This document shows positions 26,251 through 36,880 of a stretch of DNA of 64,000 bases, in pieces. Where the stretch lies: contig NW_013657676.1 in the NCBI RefSeq assembly GCF_000142905.1, positions 600,085-664,084 of the forward strand. The letters are read 5' to 3'. A program made the translations under genes and the position numbers. Source of the DNA: Thecamonas trahens ATCC 50062 (taxonomy: Eukaryota > Apusozoa > Apusomonadida > Apusomonadidae). The notes beneath the pieces were generated by a model that saw only the letters and a list, made by a program, of their open reading frames with translations, was not told the origin of the DNA and searched no databases. The stretch's first letter is position 1. Every line of letters starts with the position of its first letter.

Positions 26251-28500
26251 ATGGAGTTCAGCGAGGCCGAGTTGGCGCCACAGCCGGTGTCAGCCAGCGC
26301 GCGGGATGCGGCGCAGAATGCTGCCTTGTCTGCGCTGTTTGACGACGGCATGGACATGCCAATGGACAACCTTGACGAGTTGAGCATGCTTGACAATCAC
26401 GTCGAGTCGCCAGCTGCCTTGCTTGTACCTACCGCTGCTGCGAGCGCTCCGAGTGTGGCGGATGGCGGACAGGCCTCGATAGACGACGGCCGACACGATG
26501 GCGAGACGGCGTCAGAGACGGAGCACATGCCGAGCTCGTCAGGAGACGGATGCAGAGGAGCTGGCGACGAGCCAGCGCCGGTAGCGGCGAACGATGCCTC
26601 ACGACCGTTGCCATTTTCCGAGACTGAGCTCGCGTTTATGACGGCTGGCCAGCGGCTGCGGTTTGCTCAGTTGCCCGCGGAGCGACAGAAGGAGATTGTG
26701 GGCAAGCGCCGTGCGTGGGAGGCGCGGAAGGCGAGACAGGATGGAGTGCTGGATCTAGAGGCTGCGAAGGGACCAAAGACGGGACATGGGGGTCAGATCG
26801 TAGGCATTGTGCTCCTTGTCGCTGCGCTGGGTACTGCCGCTGTTGGCGCCCTTGCAGTTGTCGAGGTCATCGCCTGGTCGGCGTGGTCGTTTGACCCAGT
26901 TGTGGGAGGCATCAACCTCTGGCTTCTCATTGGCCTCGGCGTGGGCTTTCTTGGATGCGCCGGTGCCGGGCTGTGGCTCTTGGTCCGCCGCCGCAAGCGC
27001 AAGCCGTCAACCACCGAGCGCGATCGCCCACAGACAGCGGGCAGGCCTTTGGCAGCCCCGACTCCAGCAAGTGCAATGGCTCTTGGAGCCGGCACCAGCG
27101 GGCCGTGCTACGACATGTCTTCAGAGAGCACTGCCGATACGGCACCAGCCGAGCCTGGTGACGACGGAGGGCTCGCCAATCCAGTCTTTGACCCGCTGGC
27201 GGACTCGTCGTCGAGCGGGCGCGGTGGTGCCAATCCACTGTTTGAAGATGGAGAAGCGAATCCGCTGTTTGACCCGTCGGCTGGCCTCGCCTCAGCGGTG
27301 GACAACCCGCTGTTTGATCTTGCTGCCGAGCCCGAATATCCGCTTTCAGCCGTGGCTGTTGCTGACGCGGGCACGATGTCTTCCTCCGATCTTGTCAACG
27401 CTGATGGCAGTGTCATGAACCCGCTCTACGACGACGCCACGCCCGCCGTAGTCTTTGATCCCGATGCGGACACGACCTCGTCTTCTGATCTCAACAACGA
27501 CGCCCGGACCGTCATGAACCCGCTCTACGACGACGCCACGCCCGCCGTAGTCTTTGATCCCGATGCGGACACGACCTCGTCTTCTGATCTCAACAACGAC
27601 GCCCGGACCGTCATGAACCCGCTCTACGACGACGCCACGCCCGCCGTCGTCCTTGATCCCGATGCGGACACGACCTCGTCTTCTGATCTCAACAACGACG
27701 CCCGGACCGTCATGAACCCGCTCTACGACGACGCCACGCCCGCCGTAGTCTTTGATCCCGATGCGGACACGACCTCGGCTTCTGATCTCAACAACGACGC
27801 CCGGACCGTCATGAACCCGCTCTACGACGACGCCACGCCCGCCGTAGTCTTTGATCCCGATGCGGACACGACCTCGGCTTCTGATCTCAACCACGACGCC
27901 CGGACCGTCATGAACCCGCTCTACGACGACGCCACGCCCGCCGTAGTCTTTGATCCCGATGCGGACACGACCTCGGCTTCTGATCTCAACCACGACGCCC
28001 GGACCGTCATGAACCCGCTCTACGACGACATGGACAACGACAGTGATGGCCACGAGGCAGGGTCCGCCATGAACCCCCTCTACGACGATGTGGATGACGA
28101 CGGACATGTGGACGACAGTCATGTTGACCACTTGCACGCCGACACCGCACTGACAACGGCCGTTGACCTAGATGCCGACGTGACGTCGTCATCTGACCTT
28201 GGCGACGCTGACGGCTTCGTCGCAAACCCCGTCTACGACGACCCAGACACGGCCTCCACGTCCGACAATGCCGACACACGCAACACCTCTACTCCAACAA
28301 GCCGGCAACCGTTTACACCTCCTCGCCGAGCCCCGATCCCGCTCAGCCCGTATCCCGAGCTGGGCACTCCGTCGCGCCACTCGCGCCGCGTCGCGCGCCC
28401 GGCTGCTGCCGCGTCCGCCTCGCCGCGCCCATCGGCGGGCGGCGCCGATGCCATCCGCGCCTACCGCCCGCGCATCTGGCAGATCCACAATAAGCTGTAG
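26251..28500 (+). CDS. Membrane hairpin protein with a long tail of NPLYDD (NPxY-type) repeats
   Basis: A 749-aa product from the first in-frame ATG at 26251; upstream in-frame sequence exists but has no ATG. Residues 1-170 are acidic. Two hydrophobic segments lie at about 180-205 (IVGIVLLVAALGTAAVGALAV) and 223-245 (INLWLLIGLGVGFLG), followed by basic RRRKRK, so both ends probably face the cytosol. The tail carries NPVFDP, NPLFED, NPLFDP and NPLFDL, then eight NPLYDD copies and NPVYDD. Six of the NPLYDD units are a perfect-length 33-residue tandem repeat. NPxY motifs bind PTB domains and endocytic adaptors in other proteins; that role is inferred. I recognise no family. Confidence 0.75.
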   Translation: MEFSEAELAPQPVSASARDAAQNAALSALFDDGMDMPMDNLDELSMLDNHVESPAALLVPTAAASAPSVADGGQASIDDGRHDGETASETEHMPSSSGDGCRGAGDEPAPVAANDASRPLPFSETELAFMTAGQRLRFAQLPAERQKEIVGKRRAWEARKARQDGVLDLEAAKGPKTGHGGQIVGIVLLVAALGTAAVGALAVVEVIAWSAWSFDPVVGGINLWLLIGLGVGFLGCAGAGLWLLVRRRKRKPSTTERDRPQTAGRPLAAPTPASAMALGAGTSGPCYDMSSESTADTAPAEPGDDGGLANPVFDPLADSSSSGRGGANPLFEDGEANPLFDPSAGLASAVDNPLFDLAAEPEYPLSAVAVADAGTMSSSDLVNADGSVMNPLYDDATPAVVFDPDADTTSSSDLNNDARTVMNPLYDDATPAVVFDPDADTTSSSDLNNDARTVMNPLYDDATPAVVLDPDADTTSSSDLNNDARTVMNPLYDDATPAVVFDPDADTTSASDLNNDARTVMNPLYDDATPAVVFDPDADTTSASDLNHDARTVMNPLYDDATPAVVFDPDADTTSASDLNHDARTVMNPLYDDMDNDSDGHEAGSAMNPLYDDVDDDGHVDDSHVDHLHADTALTTAVDLDADVTSSSDLGDADGFVANPVYDDPDTASTSDNADTRNTSTPTSRQPFTPPRRAPIPLSPYPELGTPSRHSRRVARPAAAASASPRPSAGGADAIRAYRPRIWQIHNKL
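27415..28008 (+). repeat. Six tandem 99-bp units encoding a 33-residue NPLYDD repeat
   Basis: Each unit runs from MNPLYDD to DARTV. Units differ only at a few bases (TAGTC to CGTCC, TCT to GCT, AAC to CAC). Units 1-3 share one variant set and units 4-6 another. Two shorter relatives follow at 28009 and 28069. The near-identity at silent sites points to recent unequal crossover or gene conversion. Confidence 0.95.
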
Positions 28501-28509
28501 CACCAGCCG

Positions 28510-31500
28510 TCAGCTCCGTCGGCAAACGCAGTCGCAGCCCGAGACTGGACACTCGTTGTGGTCCGAGAACCACGCGTCCATGTGCCCAGCGTGTCCGCCG
28601 TGCCGGCACGTGAGGCACCACGACCACCACGTGTCAAACGCCGCCGAGCCCGGCGCGAGCGAGTTGACCTTGCGACCGCGGACAGTCGTGTTGTTCGACA
28701 TCGAAGCTGTCGCCACCACCTCGAGCGGGAGGAGACAGAGTGCACACTTGGGCAGCGGCCGTGCGCACGATGGGCACGACGTCGCCTTGGGCCGCCGCCG
28801 GGCCGCAGGCGCCGACGACGACAGCGTAAACTGTCGCAGCTTGGACGACGCCAGCATCAGGTGCGAGATCGACCGGTCGCAGTGGAAGCACCGTGCATGG
28901 ACGTCGGCCGCAACCGCCGTCGTCCCGCGCCCTGCTGGCCGCGCCATCGCGCTCCGTTCCGTCTCTGCCAGCCGCGCCACGTCCCACTTGGCTCGCACGT
29001 GCCAGAGCTGCCACCGGTCGAGCAGGTCGCGGTACGTCTCGATCCACACGTTGACCTGTGGGTCGTCGCGCTCGCGCGGCACCACCGCAGACATCGCCAG
29101 CGCGGCAGTCTGCACATCCGACGTCAGGTCGACGTAGTTGGCAAAGAGCTCCACGCCCGCAGGCGTCAGACCCGTCAGCAGCACCCCTCCAACGAGCCGC
29201 GCGCCACAAGCTGTGCCTGCGTCTCAGCGAGATACAGCGCAAGGTTCTCGTCAGAGAGGAACCGCGCTGCAAACGCCACCCGGTCCGTCAGCTCGAGCCC
29301 GCCCTCGAGGAGGACCGGGAGGAACGAGTCCTCGTCCGACGAGAGGAACGCAAACGCCGCCCGGAGGTACGGGTGCTCGAACAGCGGCTGTAGCGTGAGG
29401 CACAGGTCACGCCACAGGCCGTCGGTCTCGTTGTTGAAGCCGGCAAACGCCATCGCAATGAGTCTCAGGTTCTTGTTCGACTTGTCCGACTTGAGCGCAC
29501 GGATTGCCCGCTTCATGTCGAGGTGAAAGAGCGCAAGCGCCGCAGACCGCTCATACTGCCGCTCCTTCTCCAGCGACCGCAGAATGCGCTCCAGCGCCCG
29601 CCGCTTCCGCTGCGCGTCCGATGACGCCCGGTCGTTAAACGACCCGGGCACCCAGTTGCACATCCGCAGTACCGCGTCACGCGCCGGAGACTTGTACACC
29701 GTGAACGCTGTCGAGAACGGCGCGCGGTGCGGGCTCTGCGCCTGCGACGCCGAGCGTGCCTGCCTGAAAATCGCGCCCACCCCGTCGTACGGCGACTCGA
29801 GCTTGGCCCCCGTCGCAGGATCCACCACAAGGTTCGCCACGCGGTCGAGCCACGCCCAGAGGAAGGTTAGGCCTGGCGAGTACAGCTCCGACGTCCGCCG
29901 CGACGTCGCCAGAATCGACAAGTTCTTCGACGCGTTCATCGAGTACCCCTGCTGCGCCCGCTCAAACATCTTGGCCGACACCTCCATAACCTCAAAGCCC
30001 TGCACTGTCCGCCCCACAGAGGTGTGGCCCTTGCCAGCCGGAGCACGCCCACTCCCGCTCTCGCCACGCACCGCCGCAGAGCTCGATGCAAACGTCCGCG
30101 ACTTGTAAGACGACGAGAGCTGCGACGGCGTCGCCACCGGCCCGCCAGCTCGTGTCTTGGCCGCAAACCCGGCCGGGTCGTCGGCAAGCAGCGCGGCCGC
30201 AGCCACCGCCGCGCTCCCGGCCCGCGACGCACTCACAGCCACTGACCCGTCGCCGCCAGCCACTCCGCCGGCCGCACCGCCCCCAGCGCCGGCCGTCGCG
30301 CCGCTCGTCACGTCGCCGCCCTTGCCGCTCCCGCCCTTGCCGCTTCCATCTTGGCCGCCCCCGCTCCCGCCCGGCGTCGTCGTCCCGCCGTTTCCTGCGC
30401 CCGCCCGTACCTCGACCTCAGGTCCGATCACCCGCCCAGCGTACTTGATCTTGCCGACGCCAAAGACCAGGTCCGAAAACGGCGACCAGTCGAGCGGAAT
30501 CGGGCCGTTGAGCGAGACCTCCTCCACATTGCCCGAGAGCGAGATGGTGAGCGCACGGTTGGCAATGTGCGGCGACCACGAGAACGACGAGAGTGGGTCC
30601 GACGTCCGCATCACCCGTGGTTTGTAGTCGGAGAGCTCGGCCACAAACTCACCCTTCATCGACCCAAACTCGGACTGCATCAGCGACGCCGTCGCAGGCG
30701 TCACCAGCGCAAGGTCGTCGTCCGACGAAAAGTCCCACAGCTTGACGTACGCGTCGCCCGAGCCCACAGACGCAAGCACACCTGACGAGCTCGGCGACCA
30801 CGCAATCTGTGAGAGCGACTTGGAGCCAGACTGCACAGAGCGGATCGGCGAGGTCAAATTGCGGATGTCCCACACCATGATGACCCCAGTCTGCGGTGAA
30901 TACGTGGCCACGCGGTGCGGTGCGAGCGTGTCAAACTTCATCCCGCACACAGGCCCGTTGTGCAGCCGCTGCCCGTTCGGCTGCGACACGTCCATCCGAA
31001 GATCGTAGACGTGGAACCACGATTTGACCGTCCCCACCGCAAGACAGTTGGGCATCGACGGCAGCCACTCGAGCGACGCCGCACCCTGCGAGAGTGACAC
31101 CTCAGACACCCGTTCCGGCGCAGACTCGGCCGAGCTCGACCCGTACTCGGTCTCCACAGAGTCCATGTAGTCGCGCGAGAGCGACTGTGTCGCGTTGATG
31201 TCCCACACAAGCGCACACATCTCAAACTTCATCGTGTCCAGCCCAACTGCAATGTACTGCTGGTAGTACGTGTTCCATGCAAGATCCAGCGCCGGACGAG
31301 TCGTCACAGGCTTGACCTCCACAATGTTGGCTCCGCCCCGCGCCGCGTCAGCCGCGTCAGCACCATCTTGCCCGACGAGAGCCCCACCGCGAGCAGGTGC
31401 GGCATGTTGGCATCCGGACACCATTCCACACACTACCCACACGTACACCCATACACAGCCATACACACAATCGGCAGTCCCAAACGTGCCCATCTGTGAG

Positions 31501-31987
31501 CATCATACGTCAACCATCTCCTCCCCCCCCCCCCCACACACACACACACAAACACACACACACAAGCAACTCGTCGCAGGTACGTACCCGCGGGTAGGCC
31601 AGTCGCGAGTTGACCGACAGCAGGTCATACGACGACCTCAGCGAGTCCTTGCTCGAGTCGTAGTTCTACGCCACCTCCCATTTCAGCCGTAAACCATGCG
31701 TGGTAAGTCCATTGCCCTCATGCATGTGCCCATGTATGCGCCCGCTGACCCCCTCACCCTTTGGCCCCGCAGCCTGTGATCAGATCGTGACGGCTTTTCT
31801 CTGAGAATGGCGAAAGCGGTCAGCGGGTTGATCAAGCCGCTCCCCTCCCTTCCCCTCCTCCTCACCCATAGCTAGCCATTACCTCTGAGAACTCGTAGAA
31901 CTGTAGGTCCTCCGCAGCAATGACAAACTGGTTGGGATTGTGCGGCGACCAATCAATGAGCGACGTTCGCGCCTCAGTCATGGACAT
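28510..31987 (-). CDS. MIOS: MIOS (Mio/Sea4), GATOR2 complex subunit, two apparent -1 frameshifts
   Basis: GATOR2 promotes TORC1 activation by amino acids at the lysosome. Exons are 31987-31883 (DWSPHNPNQFVIAAED), 31665-31588 (LLSVNSRLAYPR) and 31432-28510 (from CVEWCPDANMPHLLAVG), with introns of 217 and 155 nt (donors GTAATG, GTACGT). Each piece matches the known N-terminus of the family. WD repeats follow, then an alpha-solenoid (RAAFAFLSSDEDS) and a C-terminal zinc module (CPSCARPLPKCALC, CRHGGHAGHM, HNECPVSGCDC). The frame breaks at CCCC 31336-31339 and at CCCC 29184-29187; one extra base at each gives a continuous 1035-aa product. The second break splits the conserved LEG-V-LLTGLT motif exactly, so a lost base is likely. 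Confidence 0.88.
31523..31564. repeat. Poly-C plus CA microsatellite in MIOS intron 2
   Basis: Thirteen C followed by about 14 CA units (with one AA break) on the + strand. It lies wholly within the 155-nt intron and makes up a quarter of it. Confidence 0.9.
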
Positions 31988-32121
31988 GGTCGCCAGGACG
32001 AGTGTGCACCGCTCAATGGCGCAAGCGGCCCGTGAACAAGCCCACCCAGCTTAGCTGACCTTGCCATAGCACAGCGTACAGCCGCACAACGCCAGCCACC
32101 TCTCGCCACTACACACGCCTC

Positions 32122-33315
32122 ATGTCTGCAAGTCTTAGCCTTGCGCTCGAAGAGCTGGGGTGTCCCTATTGGGAGAGCGTGACCTTTGACGGCGGCGAAG
32201 CGGCAGCGGCAAGGCCAAGTCGCCTTCGTGCCCTGGCCTGGCTGGTCTCTGTCTGCGATGCGCGTGCGCTTCCTCGTGATCGGCTGGGCGCCGTGAGCCG
32301 CGACGAGTTACTCCTTCCGCTGAGGATCCTGGGTCTCGGAGGCGTGCTGAAGGCGCGCGCGCGTGTGCTGGACCTGCCGGAAGCGGCGGCGGACCACGCG
32401 AGTCTAGTCGGCATGCTGGTGGAAGAGCGGCTGCCCAAGTCGATTGATCTGTTCGGCTGGCAGTGGCTCGTCAAGCTGGCCAAGGTCGAGATCGACAACG
32501 AGATAGCTGCTGCAAATGCTGTGGTTGCAGCCGACGACGCAGACGTGGTGGACGGCCGCGGATGGGACGCTGCCTACGTCCGCACGCCTGGATCCGAGGC
32601 CGCCGGGCTCCTCGCAAATGAGCGAAAGCAGCTCGCAGCTCGCACCGACGACTTTGGCGCCGCACTGCTGCGGCAGATTGCCGCCGACGCCCAGTCGATC
32701 TTTGATCCGGAGACTGGCCTGCAAGCCGTCATGCGCGAGGCTGGCATTGAGCCAGTGTCGCTTCCCCCACCAGCCCGTAAGCCGGGCCACGTCGTGCCGG
32801 TCGACCTTGAGCGAGTCGAAGCCCTTCGCGCTGCTGCTCAGTTGGAGACCGTCGCCGCCAACGAGGCGGCGAGTAAGGCGGCGGCGAGAGCTCACGCCGC
32901 GGCGGTTGCCGAGGCCAAGGCCATCGCCGGTGCACAGGACCGCAACGAGAATGAGGTGACTGCGGCGGTGCAGCCGCACGAGGCGCTTGCCGACGTCCTC
33001 ACTCGGCTCTCGGCCAAGATCGACGCTGTGGTTGCCATCCGCGACTCTGCGTACAAGCCGTGGCTCACGCCGGGCGCCCTCACCCCGCCAACGCCGTCGC
33101 CACTCTCATCGGCGGTCGTCGAACTTGGGCCGGCCTTCGACCGCCTCGGCCAATACCTCAGCGACGTCCATGCCATCACCTCGTCTGCCCATGCTCTCCC
33201 GGCCCGGCTTGACGCCGCGCTCGGCGAGCTCGAGACCGATCCCCTCCTCGCCCCCGCCACCACCGCACCTCTTGTCGAGCGAACTCGCATCCTCCGTCGC
33301 CCCCATGCTTCATAG
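32122..33315 (+). CDS. Coiled-coil-type protein, possibly augmin subunit HAUS7
   Basis: A 397-aa intronless frame starting MSASLSLALEELGCPYWESV. The opening pattern (L-E-E-L-x-C-P, then a short gap and RALAWLVSVC) resembles the N-terminus of HAUS7, where LNCPFLEGL precedes LEILEWMC. The rest is Ala-rich and helical, with likely coiled coil at about residues 230-275 and another helical region at the end, and no catalytic motif. HAUS7 would place it in augmin, which seeds microtubule branching in the spindle. The match is weak, so the function is tentative. It is divergent from MIOS, with 134 bp between the starts. Confidence 0.45.
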   Translation: MSASLSLALEELGCPYWESVTFDGGEAAAARPSRLRALAWLVSVCDARALPRDRLGAVSRDELLLPLRILGLGGVLKARARVLDLPEAAADHASLVGMLVEERLPKSIDLFGWQWLVKLAKVEIDNEIAAANAVVAADDADVVDGRGWDAAYVRTPGSEAAGLLANERKQLAARTDDFGAALLRQIAADAQSIFDPETGLQAVMREAGIEPVSLPPPARKPGHVVPVDLERVEALRAAAQLETVAANEAASKAAARAHAAAVAEAKAIAGAQDRNENEVTAAVQPHEALADVLTRLSAKIDAVVAIRDSAYKPWLTPGALTPPTPSPLSSAVVELGPAFDRLGQYLSDVHAITSSAHALPARLDAALGELETDPLLAPATTAPLVERTRILRRPHAS

Positions 33316-33526
33316 TCTGGTCACTCATTCAGCAGAGCACGTCCAGCTGTGCGTCCGTCAGGTACAGATCAGAAGCGAAGTTGTGCAACAAAATTCCCAA
33401 GCTGACCAAGTCCAAGTCCAAGAGCAAGGCAAGAGCAGCAACAGGAGCAGGAGCAGGAGCAAGAGCAGGAGTAAGAACAAACCCACCCACTCCACTCTCC
33501 TCTTTCCGTACCTGACCACCTTTACC

Positions 33527-35967
33527 ATGGTACGACTCCCTCTCCTTCCCCCTCCTCCTCCTCCTCGTCCCTTTCCCCCTGCTCTTGCCCTCCCCCCCCC
33601 CCCCCTTCCCTGCATGTGTGCTTTCTGCAAAGACGCGCGCCCAACAGACGGTGGTGGAGGCATGGCCACCAACAGCCACCCACCCACACCCATGCAAATG
33701 GACACACCCACACGCACGCACCCACACACACACATATGACACACACACACACACACACACTCACGCTCTAGCTTATTGCAACCATATGTGGGTGGTGGGT
33801 GGTTGTCCTCCTCTCTCTCTCTCTCTCTCTCTCGCATTCTTTCCCCGCTCTCCGTCGTGTGTGTTGGTTGACACCGGTCTGCTGAATGTGGCACGGATGA
33901 TGTGCTTGACGATGGCAACTCGGTTGGCTACCATCTGCTTGTTCGCTTGCTACCGTTCCGCCTGCTACCCCCTACCGTCTGGTATTTCACACCTCCTCCT
34001 CTCCACTAATGGGGGTACAGGCGCGTGAGGAGCTCGAGGCGCTCATGGCCGAGAAGATGGAGCTCAAGAACAAGATCAAGAAGGCAAAGGCTGCAGGCTC
34101 TCCGCCAGAGATCATCCAGCCCATTTACGACCGCTACACTGAGGTCAAGGCGGCCATCGACGGCATTAACGCGGCAGACTCGGCCCGCGAGGCCGAAGAG
34201 GCCAAGGCGGCGACGGTCGACTTTTCCGGCCGGGCTGGGTATGCCGACTCGCCGATCAACGTGGCGGCGCTCTCACCGTCGCGCGAGTCGGCAGCAGCGC
34301 GGTACACACTTGCCGAGCTCAACGCCGAAAAGGCGCGGCTGAAGGGAGCCGTGCGTGACGCCAAGGTCTCGGGTGCCGCGCCCGAGATTATTCAGCCGAT
34401 CTATGACGAGTACACCCGAATCAAGAACCTGATCGATGAGTGGAACCCGGCGGAGCCGCCGCTCAAGCCAGGCGCGTCGGCGGCGCCGGCCGAGCCCGAG
34501 TCGGCTGCCCATACGGCAGCGGCGTCAGAGCCGGCACCCGTGGCGATGGCACAGGCAGCGCCGGCAAGCACGACGGCGGCGCCGGTCGTCGCGCCGATGC
34601 CGGAGCCTATTCCCGAGCCCGTGCTTGTTGAGGTGGTGGCTGCGCCAGCCGACGACGTCGAGAGCGACGCCGGGAGCGCAACGCCGACGACTGCACAGGC
34701 GCCCAGCCTCGGTGCCGTCGCGCCAGCCGAGCCCGGGCCCGAGCCCGAGAGCGAAGAGACCGACGCGCCGGAGATCATCGAGGGTGAGCTCGAAGTTGAG
34801 GTCATCAAGCGGTTCGGCGGCTTTGCGCTCAAGCCGAGGTATGTGGTGATTGAGGAAGGCGTGAAGCGCGACGAGACTGAAGTGGTGGTGTACAAAAGCG
34901 CAGCCAAGGAGAAGGAGAAGATGCGGATCTCCGTCCTTGGCGTACACCTGCGGCCAGTGGTCGGCGAGGCCGACGGCCAGGCGACATCCGGATTCGAGAT
35001 CCTGCAGGGCCGCGGGCTGGGCAAGGGCATTGTGTTCATGGCGGCGACCAAGGCGCTGGCCAAGGCGTGGTTCCGGTCGCTGTGGAAGCTCATCAAGGGC
35101 ATCGAGAATGAGTACCGGGCGCAGCTGTTTGTGCCTCGTGCGCCCGACGGGTTCAACGGCAAGGTCCTCCACATGGAGTGGATGGAGGTACTGCTCAAGT
35201 CCGAATGGGAGTGGCGGTTCTTTGTGCTCTCCGACTTCTGCCTCGCCTTTTACGACACCTTCCCCGAGAGCAACGACGCGCTGACACTGCCCGAGGCCGT
35301 GCTCAAGGTCGGGACGCGGACGCCGACGTCAGCCTCGCCGTACGCCTTTCCGTTTGTCGGCTCGCTCCTCCGCAAGGAGCCGAGCTCCGAGTACGCGCGG
35401 CGGCACGTCTTTACCATGACCTCGCCGCAGGGCGTGCTGCTCGCCATTGCGGCGTACTCTGACCAGCGGCACGCCCAGTGGGTCTCGGGCCTCGACATCA
35501 CGTCACGCAAGGCCCTGACGACGACGCTGGAGAACGACGGTGAGATTGCCTTTCCGGGATTCCTTGTCCAGTCCGGCAAGGCCGACTCGCCTGTCGAGCT
35601 CGTTGTCCTCTCGCCGACACGACTCGCCATGCGTCGCAAGGCCGACGCCGACGCCTCGGCCTCGCGCCCGGCGGCCTCGCCGCTCTTCCACATGGACCTT
35701 GAGCTCGAGATCGAGACCGAGGACACTATCCTCTGGGAGCACTCGTTCTCGCAGCTCAAGCAGTTCAAGCGCGACCACTCGGAGATCAAGCTCGACTTTG
35801 ACAAGTGGCAGCCGGGCGAGATCGTTTTCCGCACCAACGCCACCCACGCCGTCTCCAACCTCCTCGCCACCCTCCTTGTCGAGGCGGCGAGGCGGTCCAA
35901 GTCGCGCAAAAAGTCCAAGTCCAAGTCCAAGTCCAAGTCGCGGGCAAAGTCCAAGGCCAATGCGTAG
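33527..35967 (+). CDS. PH-domain protein with N-terminal helical-hairpin repeats
   Basis: The main exon is 34021-35967. It may start at the in-frame ATG 34009, or be spliced from a start-codon-only exon (ATG 33527-33529, donor GTACGA) across a 491-nt intron to GTACAG|GCG, giving MAREELEAL and 649 aa. Two copies of a 48-residue helical repeat come first, each with PEIIQPIYDxYT. After an Ala/Pro-rich linker come two PH-like domains (about residues 255-365 and 380-500) with KRFGGFALKPRYVVI and EWRFFVLSDFCLAFYDT. A third PH-like fold may follow. The C-terminus is a KSKSKSK tract. It may be a lipid-binding scaffold; no known family. Confidence 0.65.
33595..33834. repeat. Poly-C, CA and CT microsatellites in the PH-gene intron
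   Basis: The stretch includes a C run near 33595-33604, CA repeats at about 33722-33760, and CT repeats at about 33809-33833. All lie between the two possible starts of the PH-domain gene. Confidence 0.85.
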
Positions 35968-36139
35968 TAAACGACGACGTGATTCAGGCTGCCGCCGCGA
36001 GGACGAGCCCGCCACGCGCGTCCCGGCACCCGGCATGCAGCTGCCCTACCTGACCTCCTGCTTCCGGGCCCGGGTCCGGCCCCAGGTCGCCCCGGCCCCG
36101 GTGCGCGAGACCGGTGATACTGATCGCGGGGCCGGACAG

Positions 36140-36619
36140 CTACAACAGCGCTTCGTCCTTGAGGGCAAAGCTGACCTTGCAGCCACACTCCGAGTCAGCG
36201 AGGTTGTTGTTGAGGACTTCGAAACCCTTCTTGCGGATGGTGTTGATGTGCTCGAGGACGGAGCCCTTGCCGAGGCAGGAGAGAGAGACAGCATCAACGA
36301 CGACCTTTGCGCCGTCCTTCTCAAACACCTCATCATCATCATTAATATCATGGGTAAGCTCAAAGGTGTATGCAAAGCCATGGCAGCCCTGGCCTCCAGC
36401 AACACCCATTCTCAGCGCAACAGGTGCTTGGCCATTCTCTCCGCCCTCGTCAATAGCTTGACCCACAAGCTCCTTGACTGCCTTGGCTGACGCGTCCGAG
36501 ACCACCACATGCGGCGTTTGCGTAGCATGCCCACGCCAAAGCATACTTCCCACTCCGCCGACCCCAGCCATTCCAGACCCCATCATCGTCGTTGTGAGCA
36601 CACTTCCCATACGCAGCAT
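36140..36619 (-). CDS. ISCA2: Mitochondrial A-type iron-sulfur assembly protein (ISCA2-like)
   Basis: A-type scaffold or carrier for late [4Fe-4S] assembly in mitochondria. The product has 159 aa from ATG 36619. The first 40 residues (MLRMGSVLTTTMMGSG) are rich in Met, Gly and Ser with few acids, like a targeting peptide. The core has GGQGCHGFAYTFEL and the C-terminal ECGCKVSF, giving the three conserved cysteines of the family (GCxG and CGC). The double Gly before GCHGF and LADSECGC suit the ISCA2 branch over ISCA1. Upstream in-frame ATGs reach 36826 but add low-complexity sequence. The gene is short for a full exon set, yet it appears complete. Confidence 0.88.
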   Translation of the reverse strand: MLRMGSVLTTTMMGSGMAGVGGVGSMLWRGHATQTPHVVVSDASAKAVKELVGQAIDEGGENGQAPVALRMGVAGGQGCHGFAYTFELTHDINDDDEVFEKDGAKVVVDAVSLSCLGKGSVLEHINTIRKKGFEVLNNNLADSECGCKVSFALKDEALL

Positions 36620-36880
36620 CTTTGAATGTGTAGCGTTAGCGTCAAGTGTGGGTTCGTCTGAGTGGGTGGGGGTGGGTGGGTGCGGCGGTGGTGTCGCTCC
36701 GCCTGGCTCGACGGCTTTGAGTTTTCCTCGCACGTACGACTCCGCTGGCCTCCCGTGCCAGCACATTGTGTCAATCAGCACGGTGATCTTGCTTGTGAAG
36801 GGGGAATTCGGTCGTCGTGCTCCCATCTTTGATGACGACTCGGTTTAGCAGGTCGGGACGGGCCATGTGAGGGGAATAGC

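Noticed and set aside
27346-28137. 263-codon minus-strand frame over the 99-bp repeats
   Set aside because: It is the mirror of the repeat and lacks a signal, domain or sensible start. Its repeat is explained by the sense frame.
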